Shown: one piece after another, positions 55,271 to 64,000 of the stretch
How positions within the stretch are numbered: position 1 is the stretch's first letter
Layout: each line of letters opens with the position of its first letter
NCBI RefSeq assembly: GCF_011189575.1
Contig: NZ_PUJW01000005.1
Coordinates: 62,001 to 126,000, forward strand
Direction of reading: 5' to 3'
DNA from: Photorhabdus cinerea
Lineage (GTDB): Bacteria; Pseudomonadota; Gammaproteobacteria; Enterobacterales; Enterobacteriaceae
Length of the DNA stretch: 64,000 nucleotides
Notes under the pieces: generated by a model
Seen by the model: only the letters and a program-made list of their open reading frames with translations
What the model was told of the DNA's origin: nothing
Databases searched by the model: none
Position numbers and translations under genes: made by a program

Positions 55271-56908
55271 ATGAAGATCAAACAATTAAAATTATATAAG
55301 TTTGTTTCCAGTATATTTTTATTATTAGCATTTCCTGTTACGGCTGTGTTCGCGGCTGAAGTACCAGAGGGGGTGAAACTTGCCGATAAACAGCAGATTA
55401 CTGTTGATAATGGTGTAGAAGTTGCCTCACTTGATCCACATAAAGTCGAAGGTGTGCCGGAAACCAACATTATTCTTAATCTATTAGAAGGCTTGGTGAG
55501 TACCGGTCCGGAAGGGGAAATTGTTCCGGCAGTTGCAAGCCATTGGGAAAATCAAGGTTACACGGTATGGACTTTCTATCTGCGTGATAACGCTAAATGG
55601 AGTGATGGAACGCCGGTCACTGCACACGATTTTGAGTATAGCTGGCAACGATTGGCTGATCCAAATGTGGGATCACCTTATGCCAGTTACCTTCAATATG
55701 CTTACGTTGAAAACATTAATGATGTTCTTAGGGGTAAAAAATCTCCCGATCAGTTGGGTGTTAAAGCGCTAGATGATCATCGTTTACAAGTTACTCTGAC
55801 GCATCCTGTGCCTTATTTTGTCAATATGCTCAGTCATACAGCAATGAAACCCGTGAAAAAGGATATCGTCGAGAAGTTGGGCAATAAATGGACATTGCCA
55901 GAAAATTATGTGGGAAATGGGGCATATCGGTTGAAAGAGTGGGTGGTGAATGAGCGGATAGTACTTGAGCGTAATCCACAATATTGGAATAACGAGAAGA
56001 CAATTATTGAACAGGCCACTCTTTTACCTCTTCAGTCAGAAACTAGCGGTATTAACCGTTATCGTAGTGGGGAAATCAATATAACCAACAGCGCCATTCC
56101 TCCTAATCTGTATCAGAAAATGAAGAAAGAGATCCCTGATCAGGTGCGCGTTAGTTCTTATCTTTGTACGTTTTATTACGAGATTAATAATAAAAAACCC
56201 CCGTTTACTGATGTCAGAGTCCGTGAAGCAGTCAAGTTAACTCTCGACAGAGATATTATTGCGGGAAAAATTATGGGGCAGGGGCAAATACCCGCTTATG
56301 GTTTTACGCCAACGTTTATTGGTGGTGGCGATTTTTCAAAACCAGAATGGGCTGACTGGACACAGGAACAGCGTAATAAACGTGCCAGAGAATTATTGGC
56401 GCAGGCTGGTTTTAATCAAGCAAATCCGCTGAAGTTCACATTGTTATACAACACATCTGATCAAAATAAACAACAGGCTATTGCCGCCGCTTCCATGTGG
56501 AAAAAGAATCTGGGAGCCGATGTGATTTTACAAAACCAGGAGTGGAAAACCTCTCTCGAAAGCCGCCATCAGGGGAATTATGAGGTGGGTAGAGCGACCT
56601 GGTGTGCTGATTACAATGAACCTACTGCATTTTTAAATATGCTGCTCTCAAATAGCAGTAACAACACGACTTTCTATCAGAATAAAAATTTCGATGGCTA
56701 TCTGGAACAGGCATTAATCGCCAAAGATGCTGTTGAACGTAAGAAGTTATACCAGCAGGCTGAGTTTCAACTCGATAAAGACTCGGTATTGATTCCCGTT
56801 TATTACCGGGTGAGTGTACGGCTTGTTAGCCCATCAGTGGGAGGGTTTTCAGGGAAAGACCCATTGGATTATATGGATATTAAGCGACTGTATATGATAA
56901 AAAACTAG
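55271..56908 (+). CDS. oppA: Oligopeptide-binding protein OppA, first copy
   Basis: Periplasmic peptide-binding lipid-free protein of the Opp importer, 545 residues. Signal peptide: KLYKFVSSIFLLLAFPVTAVFA, with cleavage expected after AVFA. The SBP_bac_5 pattern is plain: VEVASLDPHKVEGVPETNII, WSDGTPVTAHDFEYSWQRLA, YVGNGAYRLKEW, and RATWCADYNEPTAFLNMLLS. The start at 55271 has GGAGG upstream. It is closely related to the second oppA that follows 135 bp later, so the pair arose by tandem duplication; the two probably differ in peptide preference. Confidence 0.93.
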   Translation: MKIKQLKLYKFVSSIFLLLAFPVTAVFAAEVPEGVKLADKQQITVDNGVEVASLDPHKVEGVPETNIILNLLEGLVSTGPEGEIVPAVASHWENQGYTVWTFYLRDNAKWSDGTPVTAHDFEYSWQRLADPNVGSPYASYLQYAYVENINDVLRGKKSPDQLGVKALDDHRLQVTLTHPVPYFVNMLSHTAMKPVKKDIVEKLGNKWTLPENYVGNGAYRLKEWVVNERIVLERNPQYWNNEKTIIEQATLLPLQSETSGINRYRSGEINITNSAIPPNLYQKMKKEIPDQVRVSSYLCTFYYEINNKKPPFTDVRVREAVKLTLDRDIIAGKIMGQGQIPAYGFTPTFIGGGDFSKPEWADWTQEQRNKRARELLAQAGFNQANPLKFTLLYNTSDQNKQQAIAAASMWKKNLGADVILQNQEWKTSLESRHQGNYEVGRATWCADYNEPTAFLNMLLSNSSNNTTFYQNKNFDGYLEQALIAKDAVERKKLYQQAEFQLDKDSVLIPVYYRVSVRLVSPSVGGFSGKDPLDYMDIKRLYMIKN

Positions 56909-57043
56909 ACACTAGTTTTACTCAAAAGAGTTACTGGTCCTGCAAACAAAATCGTTCCTTTTGAATGCAGGTGATAATCCGTCCCTTATTTTTGGGCCGT
57001 CGACTTATAAAAGTCTGGCGATGTAAAATTGGAGTAGAAAAAG

Positions 57044-58684
57044 ATGATAAACACAACTAAAAAGAAATTACTTATTGCCAGCATTAGCGCTGCACTGAGT
57101 ATGGTAATGGCAAGTCAGGTCTTTGCTGCACAAGTGCCTGATGGTGTTCAATTAGCGGATAAACAGGTTTTAGTTCGTAATAACGGTTCTGAACCGCAAT
57201 CGCTGGACCCGCATAAGATTGAAGGAGTACCAGAGTCACATTTGGCCCGTGATCTGTTTGAAGGTGTTGTCATCGTTGGCCCGAATGGCGAAATCTTGCC
57301 AGGTTCTGCGACCAGTTGGGAGAATAAAGACTTTACCGTCTGGACATTCCATATGCGTAAAGATGCTAAGTGGTCTAATGGTGACCCTGTCACTGCTCAG
57401 GATTTTGTTTACAGTTGGCAACGTCTGGCTGATCCCAATACTGCTTCTCCCTATACAAGTTTTCTCCAGTATGCTCATATCACGAATATTGATGACATCA
57501 TCAGTGGTAAAAAGAAACCAGATACTCTGGGTGTAAAGGCATTAGACGACTATACATTACAGCTAACATTGAGCGAAGCGGTTCCCTATTTGGTAAAACT
57601 TTTGGCTCATTCACCCATGTCGCCGGTGCATAAAGCTACAGTGGAAAAGTATGGTGAGAAATGGACTCAGCCACAGAATTTTGTGGGCAATGGAGCTTAC
57701 AAACCGAAAAACTGGATAGTCAATGAGCGTATTGTGATGGAACGTAGCCCGACATATTGGGATAACAAAAATACGATTATTGATCAGGTCACTTTCCTGC
57801 CAATTTCCTCAGAAGTAACGGATGTAAACCGTTATCGCAGTGGTGAAATTGATATGACTTATACCAACTTGCCGATTGAGCTATTCCAGAAGTTAAAAAA
57901 AGAGATCCCGGACGAATTACGCATTAGCCCACTTTTATGTACCTATTACTACGAAATTAATAACGAAAAACCCCCATTTAATGATCCCCGCGTCCGTACT
58001 GCACTGAAATTGGCTATGGATCGCGATATTGTGACCAATAAAGTAAAAGCACAGGGTGATATCCCGGCTTCCGGTTATACACCGCCGTTTACTGATGGTA
58101 TGAAAGAGATGAAACCGGTGTGGTTTACTGGTTGGAGTCAGGAACAGCGCAATCAGGAAGCCAAAAAATTACTGGCTGAAGCCGGTTATAATAAAGATAA
58201 TCCATTAAAATTTAACTTGCTTTATAACACTTCCGATCTGCATAAAAAAATTGCAATTGCGGTATCTTCTGTTTGGAGGAAAAATTTAGGTGCTGATGTT
58301 CGTTTAGAAAACCAAGAGTGGAAAACGTTTCTTGATACCCGACATCAGGGCAATTATGACGTAGCTCGTGCGGGCTGGTGTGCGGATTACAACGAACCTT
58401 CTTCATTCCTGAATTCCATGCTTTCTTATAGTAGTAATAACACGGCTCATTATAAGAGCAGTGAATTTGATAAACTGATGAAAGAATCTCTGCAAGTAAA
58501 AACTGACGATGAGCGTGCGGTCATCTACCAGAAAGCAGAAGAGCAACTAGATAAAGATTCGGCTATTGTTCCCCTTTACTACTATGTGAATACCCGGTTG
58601 GTGAAGCCCTATGTTGGTGGCTACACAGGGAAAGATCCTTTAGATAATTTACATACCAAAGATCTTTATATTATCAAACACTAA
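57044..58684 (+). CDS. oppA: Oligopeptide-binding protein OppA, second copy
   Basis: A 546-residue periplasmic binding protein with signal peptide KKKLLIASISAALSMVMASQVFA. It keeps the same motifs as the first copy (EPQSLDPHKIEGVPESHLAR; WSNGDPVTAQDFVYSWQRLA; ARAGWCADYNEPSSFLNSML) and is the closer match to E. coli OppA. It directly precedes oppB, separated by a hairpin that would lower expression of the membrane genes relative to this abundant binding protein. Confidence 0.95.
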   Translation: MINTTKKKLLIASISAALSMVMASQVFAAQVPDGVQLADKQVLVRNNGSEPQSLDPHKIEGVPESHLARDLFEGVVIVGPNGEILPGSATSWENKDFTVWTFHMRKDAKWSNGDPVTAQDFVYSWQRLADPNTASPYTSFLQYAHITNIDDIISGKKKPDTLGVKALDDYTLQLTLSEAVPYLVKLLAHSPMSPVHKATVEKYGEKWTQPQNFVGNGAYKPKNWIVNERIVMERSPTYWDNKNTIIDQVTFLPISSEVTDVNRYRSGEIDMTYTNLPIELFQKLKKEIPDELRISPLLCTYYYEINNEKPPFNDPRVRTALKLAMDRDIVTNKVKAQGDIPASGYTPPFTDGMKEMKPVWFTGWSQEQRNQEAKKLLAEAGYNKDNPLKFNLLYNTSDLHKKIAIAVSSVWRKNLGADVRLENQEWKTFLDTRHQGNYDVARAGWCADYNEPSSFLNSMLSYSSNNTAHYKSSEFDKLMKESLQVKTDDERAVIYQKAEEQLDKDSAIVPLYYYVNTRLVKPYVGGYTGKDPLDNLHTKDLYIIKH

Positions 58685-58694
58685 TGGTTGTAGG

Positions 58695-58717
58695 GCAGCC
58701 TGGAAATGGCTGCTTTT
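58695..58717 (+). terminator. Partial terminator between oppA and oppB
   Basis: GCAGCC and GGCTGC form a 6-bp stem with a 7-nt loop followed by TTTT, 11 bp after the oppA stop. This suits attenuation within the operon rather than a full stop. Confidence 0.65.
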
Positions 58718-58770
58718 AGTGGCAGATTATTTTAAGGCCAGGGTTCAGGGCCAACACATAGGAACGGGCA

Positions 58771-59691
58771 ATGCTTAAATTTATTTTACGCCGTTGTTTA
58801 GAGGCGATCCCGACACTTTTTATTCTTATTACTATTTCGTTTTTCATGATGAGGTTGGCGCCAGGCAGTCCATTTACCGGTGAACGGAAGTTACCGCCAG
58901 AAGTACTGGCAAACATTGAAGCGAAATATCATTTGAATGATCCAATTTATAAACAATATTTTGATTACCTAATCCAGCTTACTAAGGGGGATTTTGGGCC
59001 TTCTTTTAAATATAAGGATTATACCGTTAACGATCTGGTCGCCGTGGCATTTCCGGTATCTGCCAGGTTAGGTGCTGCGGCATTTATTATGGCAGTTGTG
59101 TTGGGGGTCAGCGCCGGGGTGATTGCTGCACTTAATCAAAATACAAAGTGGGATTATACAGTTATGGGTTTCGCCATGACGGGGGTTGTTATCCCAAGCT
59201 TTGTCGTAGCACCGTTACTGGTGCTGGTGTTTGCTATTCATCTTAAATGGCTGCCGGGAGGAGGCTGGAATGGTGGAGCACCGAAGTACGTGATATTGCC
59301 AATGGTGGCATTGTCTTTGGCTTATATTGCCAGTATCTCCCGTATTACCCGTAGTTCAATGATAGAAGTGTTGCACTCTAACTTTATCCGTACTGCGCGT
59401 GCTAAAGGGTTGCCATTGCGCATCATTATTTTCCGCCATGCTTTAAAACCTGCATTGCTGCCGGTCATCTCTTATATGGGACCTGCTTTTGTTGGCATTA
59501 TCACTGGCTCAATGGTTATTGAAACGATCTTCGGTTTGCCGGGAATAGGGCAGTTGTTTGTTAATGGAGCATTGAACCGTGACTATTCATTGGTATTAAG
59601 CCTGACTATTTTGGTTGGTGGCTTGACTATTCTGTTCAATGCGATTGTTGATGTGTTGTATGCGGTTATCGATCCGAAGATCCGTTATTAA
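58771..59691 (+). CDS. oppB: Oligopeptide ABC transporter permease OppB
   Basis: A 306-residue inner-membrane permease with six predicted spans. The N-terminal segment LKFILRRCLEAIPTLFILIT is standard. The EAA coupling loop reads ARAKGLPLRIIIFRHALKPA, which contacts the ATPases. It pairs with OppC. Confidence 0.96.
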   Translation: MLKFILRRCLEAIPTLFILITISFFMMRLAPGSPFTGERKLPPEVLANIEAKYHLNDPIYKQYFDYLIQLTKGDFGPSFKYKDYTVNDLVAVAFPVSARLGAAAFIMAVVLGVSAGVIAALNQNTKWDYTVMGFAMTGVVIPSFVVAPLLVLVFAIHLKWLPGGGWNGGAPKYVILPMVALSLAYIASISRITRSSMIEVLHSNFIRTARAKGLPLRIIIFRHALKPALLPVISYMGPAFVGIITGSMVIETIFGLPGIGQLFVNGALNRDYSLVLSLTILVGGLTILFNAIVDVLYAVIDPKIRY

Positions 59692-59705
59692 AACTGGAGC
59701 GCGCA

Positions 59706-60614
59706 ATGATAGTAAATAAACAAAACAGCGAAGCTCTGGAAAATTTCTCTGAGCAACTGGAAGTTGAAGGTCGTAGTTTATGGCAGGATGCACGACGTCG
59801 TTTTATTCACAACCGGGCGGCGATTGCCAGCTTGTGTCTGTTATCTTTGATTACCTTGTTTGTGATCCTGGCACCGATGTTAGCTCAATTTACTTATGAT
59901 GATACTGACTGGGCTATGATGTCGATGCCACCTGATTTTGAATCAGGTCACTATTTTGGTACAGATTCTTCCGGTCGTGATTTGCTGGTGCGTGTTGCCA
60001 TTGGGGGGCGAATTTCATTGATGGTTGGGGTGGCAGCCGCTTTGGTTGCGGTAGTCGTCGGAACTTTATATGGATCATTATCTGGTTATCTGGGTGGAAA
60101 AACAGATTCAGTTATGATGCGTCTGCTGGAAATTTTGAACTCATTTCCATTCATGTTTTTTGTGATCCTATTGGTGACCTTCTTTGGACAGAATATTTTT
60201 CTGATATTTGTCGCAATCGGTATGGTGTCATGGCTGGATATGGCACGTATTGTCCGCGGTCAGACGCTGAGCTTGAAACGTAAGGAGTTTATTGAAGCAG
60301 CGCTGGTGTGTGGTGTGTCAACCCGTTACATCGTATTGCGCCATATCGTCCCTAATGTATTAGGGGTAGTGGTGGTTTATGCATCTTTATTAGTACCAAG
60401 CATGATTCTGTTTGAGTCGTTTCTTAGCTTTCTGGGGTTGGGAACTCAGGAGCCATTAAGTAGTTGGGGGGCATTGTTAAGTGATGGTGCGAATTCGATG
60501 GAAGTTTCCCCATGGTTACTGTTGTTTCCTGCCGGTTTTCTGGTGGTGACACTGTTTTGTTTTAACTTTATCGGCGATGGCCTACGTGATGCCCTCGATC
60601 CGAAAGATCGTTAA
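59706..60614 (+). CDS. oppC: Oligopeptide ABC transporter permease OppC
   Basis: A 302-residue inner-membrane permease with the OppC-type N-terminal cytoplasmic region (GRSLWQDARRRFIHNRAAIA), the periplasmic HYFGTDSSGRDLLVRVAIGG signature, and the EAA loop EAALVCGVSTRYIVLRHIVP. It follows oppB by 14 bp. Confidence 0.96.
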   Translation: MIVNKQNSEALENFSEQLEVEGRSLWQDARRRFIHNRAAIASLCLLSLITLFVILAPMLAQFTYDDTDWAMMSMPPDFESGHYFGTDSSGRDLLVRVAIGGRISLMVGVAAALVAVVVGTLYGSLSGYLGGKTDSVMMRLLEILNSFPFMFFVILLVTFFGQNIFLIFVAIGMVSWLDMARIVRGQTLSLKRKEFIEAALVCGVSTRYIVLRHIVPNVLGVVVVYASLLVPSMILFESFLSFLGLGTQEPLSSWGALLSDGANSMEVSPWLLLFPAGFLVVTLFCFNFIGDGLRDALDPKDR

Positions 60615-60623
60615 GGAGGTAAC

Positions 60624-61622
60624 ATGAACAGCGTTAAAAACCAGAATAGTTCTGAGCCGTTGTTGGTTGTTAAAGATTTGAACGTGACTTTTAGCACCCC
60701 GGAAGGGAATGTTATCGCGGTGAATAAGTTAAATTTTGATTTACGGGCCGGGGAAACACTGGGGATTGTAGGGGAATCTGGTTCTGGGAAATCACAAACT
60801 GCTTTTGCTCTGATGGGATTGCTTGCCAGAAACGGGATAACCGGTGGCTCTGCTATTTTTAATGGCAGGGAAATTCTTAATTTGCAAGAGAAAGAACTAA
60901 ACCGCATGAGAGCGGAAGAAATATCGATGATATTTCAGGACCCAATGACTTCTCTCAATCCCTATATGCGCGTCAGTGACCAACTGACAGAAGTATTGAT
61001 GTTGCATAAACATATGAGTAAAAGTGAAGCGTATCTTGAGTCAATTCGGATGTTAGATGCGGTTAAAATGCCGGAAGCGCGTAAGCGTATGAACATGTAT
61101 CCTCATGAATTTTCTGGTGGTATGCGCCAACGTGTAATGATCGCCATGGCATTGTTATGCCGGCCAAAATTACTTATTGCTGATGAACCGACAACCGCAC
61201 TTGATGTAACGGTTCAGGCTCAGATTATGACCCTGCTGAATGAGCTGAAACGGGAATTTAATACCGCGATTATTATGATTACTCACGATTTGGGCGTCGT
61301 TGCAGGTATTTGTGACAAAGTGTTGGTGATGTATGCGGGGAGAACGATGGAATATGGCTCAGCACGTGAAGTGTTTTATCAACCAACTCATCCTTATTCT
61401 ATTGGCCTTCTTAGTGCTGTTCCTCGTCTTGATGGTGATGAAGAATCATTGACGACGATCCCGGGGAATCCGCCTAACTTGTTGCGGCTGCCGAAAGGGT
61501 GTCCGTTCCAGCCACGCTGCCAGTTTTCAGTAGACCGTTGTGTAGATTGTGAACCAAAGTTAGAGGCATTTGGCAACGGGCGTTTGCGAGCTTGTTTTAA
61601 AGCACCGGGAGAATTGGTATGA
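60624..61622 (+). CDS. oppD: Oligopeptide transport ATPase OppD
   Basis: A 332-residue ABC ATPase: Walker A GESGSGKSQ, Q-loop MIFQDPMTSLNPYMR, signature EFSGGMRQRV, Walker B LLIADEPTTALD, and the H-loop ITHDLG. The C-terminal cysteine cluster (CPFQPRCQFSVDRCVDCEP) matches the iron-sulfur-type extension of OppD/DppD proteins. AAGGAGG precedes the ATG. Confidence 0.97.
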   Translation: MNSVKNQNSSEPLLVVKDLNVTFSTPEGNVIAVNKLNFDLRAGETLGIVGESGSGKSQTAFALMGLLARNGITGGSAIFNGREILNLQEKELNRMRAEEISMIFQDPMTSLNPYMRVSDQLTEVLMLHKHMSKSEAYLESIRMLDAVKMPEARKRMNMYPHEFSGGMRQRVMIAMALLCRPKLLIADEPTTALDVTVQAQIMTLLNELKREFNTAIIMITHDLGVVAGICDKVLVMYAGRTMEYGSAREVFYQPTHPYSIGLLSAVPRLDGDEESLTTIPGNPPNLLRLPKGCPFQPRCQFSVDRCVDCEPKLEAFGNGRLRACFKAPGELV

Positions 61623-62620
61623 GTCCGATTGAAGAAAGACGTGTGCTGCTGGAAGTAGCAGATTTAAAAGTTCACTTTGATATCAAAGATGGCAAACAAT
61701 GGTTCTGGCACCCAGCCAAAACGCTGAAAGCGGTCGATGGCGTAACATTGAGGTTGTATGAAGGCGAAACCCTTGGTGTGGTTGGTGAATCCGGTTGTGG
61801 TAAATCGACTCTTGCCCGTGCAATTATCGGATTGGTTAAATCTTCTGGTGGTTCAGTAACCTGGCTGGGGCAAAATCTGCTGGATATGAATGATAAGCAA
61901 TGGCGAGATATCCGCAGTGATATCCAGATGATATTTCAGGACCCATTAGCATCTTTGAATCCGAGAATGACGATAGGCGATATTATCGCTGAGCCATTGC
62001 GCACTTATCATCCCAAGATGAAAAAGCTGGAAATCAAAGACCGGGTAAGCGCAATGATGATGAAGGTTGGATTATTGCCTAACCTGATTAACCGTTACCC
62101 TCATGAATTTTCTGGTGGTCAGTGTCAGCGTATTGGGATTGCACGGGCGCTTATCCTTGAACCTAAACTGGTGATTTGTGATGAACCTGTATCCGCGCTC
62201 GATGTATCCATTCAGGCTCAGGTTGTTAACCTGTTGCAGGAATTACAACGTGAGATGGGGCTATCGCTGATTTTTATTGCCCATGATCTTGCTGTAGTTA
62301 AACACATATCTGACCGTGTATTGGTAATGTACCTTGGACATGCCGTGGAACTGGGAACTTATGATGAGGTTTATCATAATCCTCAGCACCCTTATACCAA
62401 AGCGTTGATGTCGGCGGTACCAGTGCCTGATCCGGATAAAGAGCGAAATAAACACATTGAATTGCTGGAAGGCGAGTTACCGTCACCCATCAATCCGCCA
62501 TCAGGATGTGTTTTCCGTACTCGTTGCCCAATGGCAGATCCTGAATGCGCTAAAACACGGCCATTGATGGAGGGGAGTTTCCGTCATGCCGTGTCTTGTT
62601 TGAAGGTTGACCCATTGTGA
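61619..62620 (+). CDS. oppF: Oligopeptide transport ATPase OppF
   Basis: A 333-residue ABC ATPase that pairs with OppD. It has Walker A GESGCGKST, Q-loop MIFQDPLASLNPRMT, signature EFSGGQCQRIGIAR, Walker B LVICDEPVSALD and H-loop IAHDLA, with the C-terminal CVFRTRCPMADPEC cluster. Its ATG overlaps the oppD stop by 4 bp. Confidence 0.97.
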   Translation: MSPIEERRVLLEVADLKVHFDIKDGKQWFWHPAKTLKAVDGVTLRLYEGETLGVVGESGCGKSTLARAIIGLVKSSGGSVTWLGQNLLDMNDKQWRDIRSDIQMIFQDPLASLNPRMTIGDIIAEPLRTYHPKMKKLEIKDRVSAMMMKVGLLPNLINRYPHEFSGGQCQRIGIARALILEPKLVICDEPVSALDVSIQAQVVNLLQELQREMGLSLIFIAHDLAVVKHISDRVLVMYLGHAVELGTYDEVYHNPQHPYTKALMSAVPVPDPDKERNKHIELLEGELPSPINPPSGCVFRTRCPMADPECAKTRPLMEGSFRHAVSCLKVDPL

Positions 62621-62696
62621 TTGTTAGTGACGTTGTCATATTAGATGGTGTTTATCATTTGATCATATATTGAAGTATCTTGTAAGTCATAAATAT

Positions 62697-62763
62697 GAGA
62701 GTTACTTTTTGGTGTTATGTCAGGCGTTCAAACCTATATTAAAACCGGTAACTCTCACTTTTT
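62697..62763 (+). terminator. Probable terminator of the opp operon
   Basis: GAGAGTTAC (62697-62705) and GTAACTCTC (62748-62756) form a perfect 9-bp stem with a 42-nt loop, followed by ACTTTTT. The loop is long for a typical terminator, so confidence is moderate. Confidence 0.45.
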
Positions 62764-62801
62764 GAGGTGCGACGTCGGATCAAAATGTAGTTTTGGTTTT
62801 T

Positions 62802-63155
62802 TTACTCTTTCCACAAAATATGGCAAATTTGGTGAGATTTTTCCCGACAAATCAGAATACGGGCAAAAATATCATTAATCTCTGTATCTTCAGATTCTGC
62901 TAATCCGATAATGACTTCGGCAAAGAAGTCAGGGTTCAGATCGAAATCCACATGTTCAAGCCACTCATCAGAAGGATTTAATAGTTCGGCACCGCCACGT
63001 ACTTCGAATTGTAAGCTAAATAACAGAATATCAGCAGGATCAAGATTGGATGGGGCCAGCTCAAGAAAGATGTCATACGCCTTCTCAAGAGTTTCGTCTT
63101 CTGTTATTCGGTTATTGAGATCTAAATCCATAGTTTGCGGGGGCCTGTTGTCCAT
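62802..63155 (-). CDS. yciU: YciU-type acidic dsDNA-mimic protein
   Basis: A 117-residue, highly acidic protein of the YciU/HI1450 family. Asp/Glu residues dominate the sequence (LDLNNRITEDETLEKAYDIF; WLEHVDFDLNPDFFAEVIIG), fitting the proposal that family members mimic the charge pattern of double-stranded DNA. The partner is not certain. It lies between opp and clsA, as in E. coli. Confidence 0.9.
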   Translation of the reverse strand: MDNRPPQTMDLDLNNRITEDETLEKAYDIFLELAPSNLDPADILLFSLQFEVRGGAELLNPSDEWLEHVDFDLNPDFFAEVIIGLAESEDTEINDIFARILICREKSHQICHILWKE

Positions 63156-63214
63156 ATTGATTTATTCGTGAGTTATGATGGAGGAATTAAAACATGATGA
63201 AGCATTGATTGGTA

Positions 63215-63238
63215 CCCCCGTCTTTACAAGACGAGGGG
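63215..63238 (-). terminator. Hairpin downstream of clsA
   Basis: On the minus strand CCCCTCGTCTT and AAGACGGGGG pair around a 3-nt loop, 5 bp after the clsA stop. No T-run follows. Confidence 0.5.
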
Positions 63239-63243
63239 ATTGA

Positions 63244-64000
63244 TCACAATAGAGGGCTAAAGAAGTAACAAATACGTTCAATAATTCGATGCCACAGAGG
63301 ACGTTGCTCCCACTCATTGACTGCCAACAATGTAGAACGGGAAATGTAATCGTATTGCACCAGAGTTAGGTCATTGCCAAAGTTTTCATCATCGATAACC
63401 ACGGTAATTTCAAAATTTAGCCATAGGCTACGCATATCGAGATTAACTGAACCAACCATGCTGAGCTGACCATCAACCAAAACGCTTTTGGTATGTAATA
63501 AACCATCTTCAAATTGGTAAATCTTCACTCCTGCGTTTAACAGCTCAGAAAAGAATGCCCGACTTGCCCAGCGGACAAGGAAAAAATTATTTCTACGGGG
63601 AACGATGATAATGACGTCTACACCTCGTAAGGCTGCGGTACAGATAGCGTTCATTAGGTCATCACTGGGAACAAAATAAGGGGTAGTTAGAATCAGTTGC
63701 TTACGGGCAGAGAAAATAGCAGTCATTAAAGATTGTTGAATCAATTCTTCAGGGAATCCTGGACCGGATGCAATAATCTGAGTCGTGTGCCCACTGGCCT
63801 GTTCAAATGGCATAATGTTGTTGTCTGGTGATGGCGGGAAGATACGCTGACCCGTTTCCATTTCCCAGTCACAGGCGTAAATAACCCCTATAGTCGTGGT
63901 GACAGGCCCTTCCATTCTTACCATGATGTCGATCCACTGCCCAACACCAGCATTTTGTTTAAAGAAACGTGGATCGACCATATTCATGCTGCCAGTGTAA
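63244..64000 (-). CDS. clsA: Cardiolipin synthase ClsA, 5' end cut by window
   Basis: Condenses two phosphatidylglycerols to cardiolipin in the inner membrane. The visible 251 residues are the C-terminal half. The frame is open past the first in-window ATG (63987) to the window edge and reads TGSMNMVDPRFFKQNAGVGQ, continuing a first phospholipase D domain. The second PLD motif is complete: LLHTKSVLVDGQLSMVGSVN with His, Lys and Asp. It ends IERICYFFSPLL, the family's usual C-terminus. Confidence 0.95.
   Translation of the reverse strand, partial: YTGSMNMVDPRFFKQNAGVGQWIDIMVRMEGPVTTTIGVIYACDWEMETGQRIFPPSPDNNIMPFEQASGHTTQIIASGPGFPEELIQQSLMTAIFSARKQLILTTPYFVPSDDLMNAICTAALRGVDVIIIVPRRNNFFLVRWASRAFFSELLNAGVKIYQFEDGLLHTKSVLVDGQLSMVGSVNLDMRSLWLNFEITVVIDDENFGNDLTLVQYDYISRSTLLAVNEWEQRPLWHRIIERICYFFSPLL

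Overview
The window looks like a Photorhabdus chromosome. It is AT-rich enterobacterial DNA whose core genes keep Escherichia coli-like order (sppA/ydjA/selD/topB; tRNA-Tyr/purU/ychJ/rssB/galU; hns/tdk/adhE/ychE/opp/yciU/clsA). It carries a complete Photorhabdus virulence cassette (PVC), an extracellular contractile injection system, and a dispersed repeat of a kind I associate with Photorhabdus and Xenorhabdus.

Layout. 1-6.1 kb: core genes sppA (partial, minus), ydjA-selD-topB (plus), xthA (minus). 6.2-15.8 kb: accessory DNA with a LysR-type regulator, a many-times frameshifted pseudogene, a lipase effector/immunity pair of type VI secretion style followed by a two-span membrane protein, a hicAB toxin-antitoxin pair, a degenerate partial copy of the membrane-protein gene and its 3' flank, and a membrane-anchored winged-helix regulator. 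16.4-36.5 kb: one sixteen-gene PVC operon, all on plus: tube, three sheaths, second tube, baseplate, VgrG-like spike, PAAR-like tip, fibre, tape measure, AAA+ ATPase and cap. An ops-type sequence sits just upstream of pvc1. 36.6-39.7 kb: three candidate payload genes: one with a Cys-His-Gln spacing like Cif cyclomodulins, a YwqJ-like zinc deaminase, and an ADP-ribosyltransferase-like protein. 39.8-42.0 kb: the decaying remains of a sugar-acid (otn/gntP-like) locus, cut at one end by tandem repeats carrying the 3' end of tRNA-Tyr. 42.3-64 kb: core genes on both strands, ending in a partial clsA.

How it works together. The PVC genes would build a phage-tail-like particle; Pvc15 is thought to help load payloads into the tube and Pvc13 to bind target cells. 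The short ops sequence suggests that an RfaH/NusG-like antiterminator lets RNA polymerase read the 20 kb operon. The payloads downstream would be the delivered toxins. galU-ugd-epimerase supply UDP-sugars for surface polysaccharide, and oppAABCDF imports oligopeptides using two tandem binding proteins.

The most interesting items are the three payloads, the A7 run and better-placed start in front of the deaminase gene, the ops site, the His-x-His motifs in the fibre, and the rtT-like tRNA-Tyr repeat array. All family names come from reading motifs by eye; no database search was run.
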